Below are positions 60,252 to 64,000 of a stretch of DNA of 64,000 bases, one piece after another. The notes beneath the pieces are model-generated. The model ran no database searches. It saw nothing but the letters and a program-made list of their open reading frames with translations, and was not told the origin of the DNA. The DNA comes from Tupaia tana (Eukaryota > Chordata > Mammalia > Scandentia > Tupaiidae). How positions within the stretch are numbered: position 1 is the first letter of the stretch; every line of letters starts with the position of its first letter. Made by a program: the position numbers and the translations under genes. The DNA is taken from positions 42,770,141-42,834,140 of the forward strand of contig JAKSZU010000011.1 in the NCBI GenBank assembly GCA_026018925.1, given 5' to 3'.

Positions 60252-60545
60252 TTTTATTTAATTAATTAACTTTTAAATTTTTGCCATAGGGCAGATCTGC
60301 TTGCCTGAGAAAGACAGAGATCAGGAAAGTGAGAAATCACCCTCCCTCCCCAGGTGGTGCTGCAATCCCTTCTCCTCCATTCTCCTCTTGGGATTTTAGG
60401 CACACACGCGCACATGCACAGATGCTGCCTGCTGTGATGTTTAAGCTACAGGTCCAGGTCTCTAACCATAGTCAGTCATGTGGGAGTCTCTAACCATAGT
60501 CAGTCATGTGGGAGTCCAGCGCCTTAGCCACTATGTTACTTGCTC
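60252..60545 (-). mobile_element. tSINE-C/B, antisense, with a 28-bp internal tandem duplication
   Basis: The segment 60459-60486 is repeated exactly at 60487-60514 within the tRNA-like head. Confidence 0.88.
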
Positions 60546-60573
60546 CAGCTTTATTATGGTTCAAAGAGATTTT

Positions 60574-60628
60574 TTTTTTTTTTTTTTTCAAAATATTTAT
60601 TTATTCATTCATTTATTTCAATTTGACC

Positions 60629-60665
<37 letters not shown>

Positions 60666-60759
60666 AAGTGAGAAAGCAAGCACCAGGGCCAGGTCTTGAA
60701 CCGTGGTCGGCCATGTGGGAGTGTCCAGCGCCTTAACCACCACGCCACCTGCTGGCCCC
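60574..60759 (-). mobile_element. tSINE-A, antisense
   Basis: Perfect 16-bp TSD GGTTCAAAGAGATTTT at 60558-60573 and 60760-60775. Confidence 0.95.
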
Positions 60760-60776
60760 GGTTCAAAGAGATTTTG

Positions 60777-61024
60777 AGGGCCAGTTCTGTGGCCTGGTGG
60801 TTAAGGCAGCCAAGTCCCACAGAGTGAGTCATGCAGTTCAAATCCCATACGCAGAGAGGCTTGAGAAACACACTAGGATGTGTATGTGTGCCTCAGGTCC
60901 CGAAAGGAGGGAGAGATGGAGGAAAAGGGATTTCAGTATGATCATGCTTCATGGAGGGAGTGCTTTCTCCTCACCCTCTCTCTGTCCCTGGTGAGCGCCC
61001 TATAACACCCCCCCAAAAAAAAAA
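60777..61024 (+). mobile_element. tSINE-C
   Basis: GGGCCAGTTCTGTGGCCTGG head, GCCTCAGGTCCCGAAAGGAGG, GAGCGCCCTATAACACCCC end. Confidence 0.87.
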
Positions 61025-61195
61025 TCTACCCCACAGATAGTTTTGTTATTATACCTATTTTCCGTGAACTGTTGAAGACCCTTCATGTGACCTCAAAGGA
61101 CTAGTTGGAAAAGAGAAAAGCATTTCTTACCCTTTTCACACAGTTGTGCCTATTCTCCATTACTATACTGAAATTCAACAAGTGTTAGTTTCTTT

Positions 61196-61472
61196 CTTTT
61201 TTTTTTTTTTTTTTTTTGAGAGGTTTTCGCTATAGGGCGTGTGCGCTCGCCAGACAGAGAGAGACATAGAGACAGAAAGCGAGAAATCACCCCCCAGGGG
61301 GGATGGATGGTCACGCCGCAATCCCTTCTTCTCCATTCTCCTCTCAGGGTCTTGGGCACGCATGCACATGCGCCCGGCGTGAGTTTTAAGCCACCGGGTC
61401 CGGGACGCGAACCGCGGTCGACTACGTGGGAGTCCAGCGACATAGCCATCACGCTAACTGCTGGTTCCCAAG
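61196..61472 (-). mobile_element. tSINE-B, antisense, second subfamily
   Basis: Perfect 17-bp TSD CAAGTGTTAGTTTCTTT at 61179-61195 and 61473-61489. GACGCGAACCGCGG B-box variant. Confidence 0.96.
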
Positions 61473-62295
61473 CAAGTGTTAGTTTCTTTGAAGTTAAGTT
61501 GCAGAGTGGAATCTAAAATTGTGTTGTTATTGTTATATTAGAATCCACTGGTCTTGCACTTGAATGGATCTTTACTCACATAGATTTTATCGGAGCATGC
61601 ACTGGTCACTTGGGAAATGCTGGTTCATTGAGTTACGCAGATCCCACGTTAACATTTCATAATGCAGTAGCAGGAAGAACCACACCAGTTAATATCACCA
61701 CCCGTTTCATCAGAAGTGTGTTAAGTATTGGGAAGTTGTCAAGTAGTTTTACGTTTTCCAAAATTCTAGTTTTTTCATTAAAAACTTGGATTTTATCATT
61801 GGCAACATATTCTGTCAGTTTTCCTGGAAGTGACAGACTTATTTCATTTTCAAGAAAATGTCTTCAAAATATTCATGTCTGAATCCTTTGTTCCATGTGA
61901 AAGGAGTGTTTCATGAAAAAAGCTGGTTTAGCTCACAGTTCAGTTGTAAGTTTTTCCTCGAGACCACCATGTATTTGAATATCCTGCAGAAGTACTTAAT
62001 GCATACTTCCCATTTCATTACACAGAATATTGAAAAGACCTGTTATCAAGGCTTCAGATTTAAGCAGATTAATAATGTCTGTTGTTTCATTGCCAGCATT
62101 CTTAAGTGCAATTGACTTTTTTTTTTTTTAATCATCTGTGCATGGTGGTGAAAGACACAGCGACTCTAGTACAGTTTGACACCATTACTTGGGTTTATGC
62201 CAAGGCACCGGCAGTTTTCCTATTACTTTTGTACTATCAGTACAGATATCCATGCAATTAAAAAGGCAAACAGTTTCTTAATGTTGGCATGGTAA

Positions 62296-62520
62296 TTTTT
62301 TTTAAGCTTGTTTCTTTTTTGATACATACAGAGGGGGGACCCCTGACAGGACACAATGCCATGATCCCCACCGTAGCCTCTCAGCCTGCCAGGATCATAA
62401 GTGCCCCGTGGGCACACTCGGCATATGCACATTGATCTGGGATCTGAACCTGGGGCCTTCCATATGGCTCTAGAATCATGCAGCGGCACCCGGCCTCCTA
62501 CACCACCAGAGCTGAGCCTG
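62296..62520 (-). mobile_element. tSINE-D, a fourth tRNA-like SINE type (single copy here)
   Basis: On the minus strand: AGGCTCAGCTCTGGTGGTGTA head, GGCCCCAGGTTCAGATCCC (B-box-like), GAGTGTGCCCACGGGGCAC body and a tail of AAAAGAAACAAGCTTAAAA type. It differs from A, B and C in both head and body. Confidence 0.65.
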
Positions 62521-62959
62521 AAAATGTAATAGTTTTGACTTTACCGACACCTTGAGAGGAACCTTCAGGGATCCATGGACCACACTTTGAGAACCATACC
62601 CTAAAGAGACAGTGGGTGGGGATACAAAGGTCTAAAGTTGAGGTACAACAGGTGTCACATGGTAGGGTTATGCAAATGAAACCCAGTATGTTTCCTTGCT
62701 TAACATAATATCAAAATGAATAAAACCTGTTTTCTTTTTTGTTTTATTTATTTTTATTTGCTAGAAATCCTATGCACTCCCCAGAGAAAGAGAGGGAGCG
62801 GAAGAAAGCACTCCCCGCCCCCCAGTGGAGTTTGGCCATGCTGCAGTCCTTTCTCCTCCATTTCTCCATCTTTTTGGGATTTGGGGTACATGTACATATG
62901 TGCCTGGCATGTTTTTCTTTCTTTCCCCTTTATAATTATTATTTTTTGACATTTGACTT

Positions 62960-63137
62960 TACTTATTTTGAAAGAATTGTTTTATTTAACTTTATTTTAG
63001 TTTGACTAGAGAGGAACAGAGTGAGAGAGAGGGAAAGTAAGAAAGCAAGCTGCCAGGTCCAGGACTTGGAGAGGTTTACCGCAGTTGGCCATGTGGGAGT
63101 CCAGTGCCTTTAACCACCATACCACCTGTCAGCCCCT
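62960..63137 (-). mobile_element. tSINE-A, antisense (first of two)
   Basis: TTTTATTTAACTTTATTTTA tail, AGTAAGAAAGCAAGCTGCC, head ending CCACCTGTCAGCCCC. Confidence 0.88.
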
Positions 63138-63285
63138 ATTTATTTATTTTTAATTTGATCAGAGAAGGATAGAGTGAGAGAGAGAGGGAAAGTGAGAAAG
63201 CAAGCTGCCATGTTTAGGACTCAAAACTGTGGTTGACCGTGTGAGAATCTAGTGCCGTTAAGTACTACACCACCTGCCAGTCCTA
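63138..63285 (-). mobile_element. tSINE-A, antisense (second of two)
   Basis: TATTTATTTATTTTTAATTTG tail, GTGAGAAAGCAAGCTGCC, head ending ACCACCTGCCAGTCC. Confidence 0.88.
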
Positions 63286-63388
63286 CCTGGCATATTTTTC
63301 AAGCCTCCAGGGTTCAGATTTGAATAGCCATAGTCAGCCATGTTAGATCTTAACTATAAGGACACAGGGCCAGGCCTAGTGGGATTTT

Positions 63389-63637
63389 TTTTTTTTTTTA
63401 AGAGAGATTTTTGCTATAGGATAGGTATGCTTGCTGGAGAGACAGAGACAGAAAGTGAGAAAACACCTCCTGTGAGGGGGTGTCCATGCCACAGTCCCTT
63501 TCCCATTCTCTAGGGACTTTGGGCATGCATGTACACGTACCTTGCATGAGTTTCAAGCCAATGGGCCTGGGACTTGAATCGTGGTCAAACTATGTGAGAG
63601 TCCAGAGATGTAACCATTAACACCATCTGCTGGTCAC
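63389..63637 (-). mobile_element. tSINE-B, antisense
   Basis: T-run, GAGATTTTTGCTATAGGATAG, head ending ACACCATCTGCTGGTCACC. Confidence 0.9.
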
Positions 63638-63649
63638 CAAATGGGATGT

Positions 63650-63650
63650 A

Positions 63651-63687
<37 letters not shown>
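63650..63687. repeat. (TG)n microsatellite in a SINE tail
   Basis: About 17 TG units lie between the left target duplication and the body of the next antisense SINE, in the place of its A-tail. Confidence 0.93.
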
Positions 63688-63688
<1 letters not shown>

Positions 63689-63689
63689 A

Positions 63690-63937
63690 TTCTTGTCGGG
63701 GGAGAGGTTTTTGCTATAGGGTACTAGTGCTTGCCGGAGAGACAGAGAGATGGAAAGTGAGAAATCACCTCCTGGGTGAATGGCCACACCACAATCCTTT
63801 CTCCATTCTCCTTTTGGGATTTTGGGCACACATGCACATGCACCCGTGTGAGCTTTAAGTTGCCAGGTCCAGGACTTGAACCACAGTCAACTACATGGGA
63901 GTCTAGCATGTAACCATTTCACCATCTACTGGTCCCC
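63690..63937 (-). mobile_element. tSINE-B, antisense, with (CA)n tail
   Basis: GAGAGGTTTTTGCTATAGGG, head ending CACCATCTACTGGTCCCC; CAAATGGGATRT on both sides. Confidence 0.9.
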
Positions 63938-63972
63938 CAAATGGGATATTTTTAAATAATGTAAGTTTGTGG

Positions 63973-64000
63973 GTTTTTTTAGAGAGATATTTAGCCATAG
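63973..64000 (-). mobile_element. tSINE, antisense, cut by the window end
   Basis: TTTTTTTAGAGAGATATTTAG then CCATAG is the start of another antisense B/C element. Confidence 0.7.

Larger units (their letters stand above)
59217..62599. mobile_element. hAT-Charlie DNA transposon fossil (MER1/Charlie3-like), with nested SINEs
   Basis: The left end CAGTGATTCGCACACATTT and AAGAGCTTTTGTTTATGTGG, and the right end GGACCACACTTTGAGAACC, are the degenerate termini of a Charlie-type element. The internal parts, 60100-60250, 61030-61195, 61490-62295 and 62521-62599, are interrupted by eight or so SINEs. The length of about 1.7 kb after removing SINEs suggests that part of the transposase region survives, without an intact frame. 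Family naming is from memory. Confidence 0.7.
62738..63380 (-). mobile_element. tSINE-C, antisense, split by two tSINE-A copies
   Basis: Tail and body are 62738-62915 and the head is 63287-63380. CTGGCATGTTTTTC and CTGGCATATTTTTC mark the break as the target duplication. Confidence 0.83.

Noticed and set aside
61610-62115. 90- and 85-codon reading frames at 61.6-62.1 kb as possible genes
   Set aside because: They lie antisense or unrelated to the frame within a hAT-Charlie fossil; no domain is recognisable.
45260-64000. Search for SPOP coding exons (start MSRVPSPPPP and MATH domain)
   Set aside because: No matching peptide occurs in any frame. The coding exons must lie to the right of the window.

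Overview
This is nuclear DNA from a placental mammal. It has split genes with GT-AG introns, two CpG-island promoters, AATAAA poly(A) signals, MIR, L1 and hAT-Charlie fossils, and a very high load of young tRNA-derived SINEs. The reconstructed proteins are close to human FAM117A and SLC35B1. The SINEs are not Alu, B1/B2, horse ERE, pig PRE, rabbit C or hedgehog-type, so the species belongs to some other lineage. I cannot name it from the sequence alone.

Layout, all genes on the + strand. (1) 1-8015: the 3' part of FAM117A (last four exons and 3' UTR). (2) 8016-10284: short intergenic interval with MIR remnants, ending in the SLC35B1 promoter, which holds an ERSE-like element. (3) 10285-17670: complete SLC35B1, nine coding exons, 322 codons from the usual start. 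It encodes the ER ATP/ADP exchanger AXER. (4) 17670-44370: about 27 kb of intergenic DNA filled with SINEs. It has two notable SINE-poor blocks (30.2-32.7 kb and 39.6-41.5 kb) and a diverged minisatellite at 28.6 kb. (5) 44370-45260: CpG island with NRF1-type sites and a GT-rich 5' exon. By gene order (FAM117A-SLC35B1-SPOP, as in human 17q21.33) this is most likely the SPOP promoter with its non-coding first exon. (6) 45260-64000: what would be SPOP intron 1, with SINEs, L1 pieces, a solo LTR and a 3.4 kb hAT-Charlie fossil. No SPOP coding exon is present.

Repeat nomenclature used here is my own. tSINE-A: about 180 bp, tRNA-like head, CT-rich body, tail of AAATAAA/AAATAATT type. tSINE-B: about 260 bp, head beginning GGGACCAGCAGTTAGCG, long body, A-tail; the youngest. 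tSINE-C: an older relative of B with a GTGGTTAAGGCAGCC head. tSINE-D: one different copy. Strand '+' means head-to-tail along the given strand. At least 80 copies occupy roughly a third of the window, many with perfect 12-17 bp target-site duplications (TSDs) and many nested. Boundaries of old copies are good to about 10-20 bp.

I see no CRISPR, bacterial or viral coding system and no undescribed protein system. The most interesting points are regulatory and mobile-element related. They are the ERSE-like site before an ER transporter gene; antisense B SINEs that carry a ready-made splice acceptor and donor (one lies 31 bp after an SLC35B1 donor); two B subfamilies that differ in the pol III B box; and several unusual SINE deletion or duplication products.
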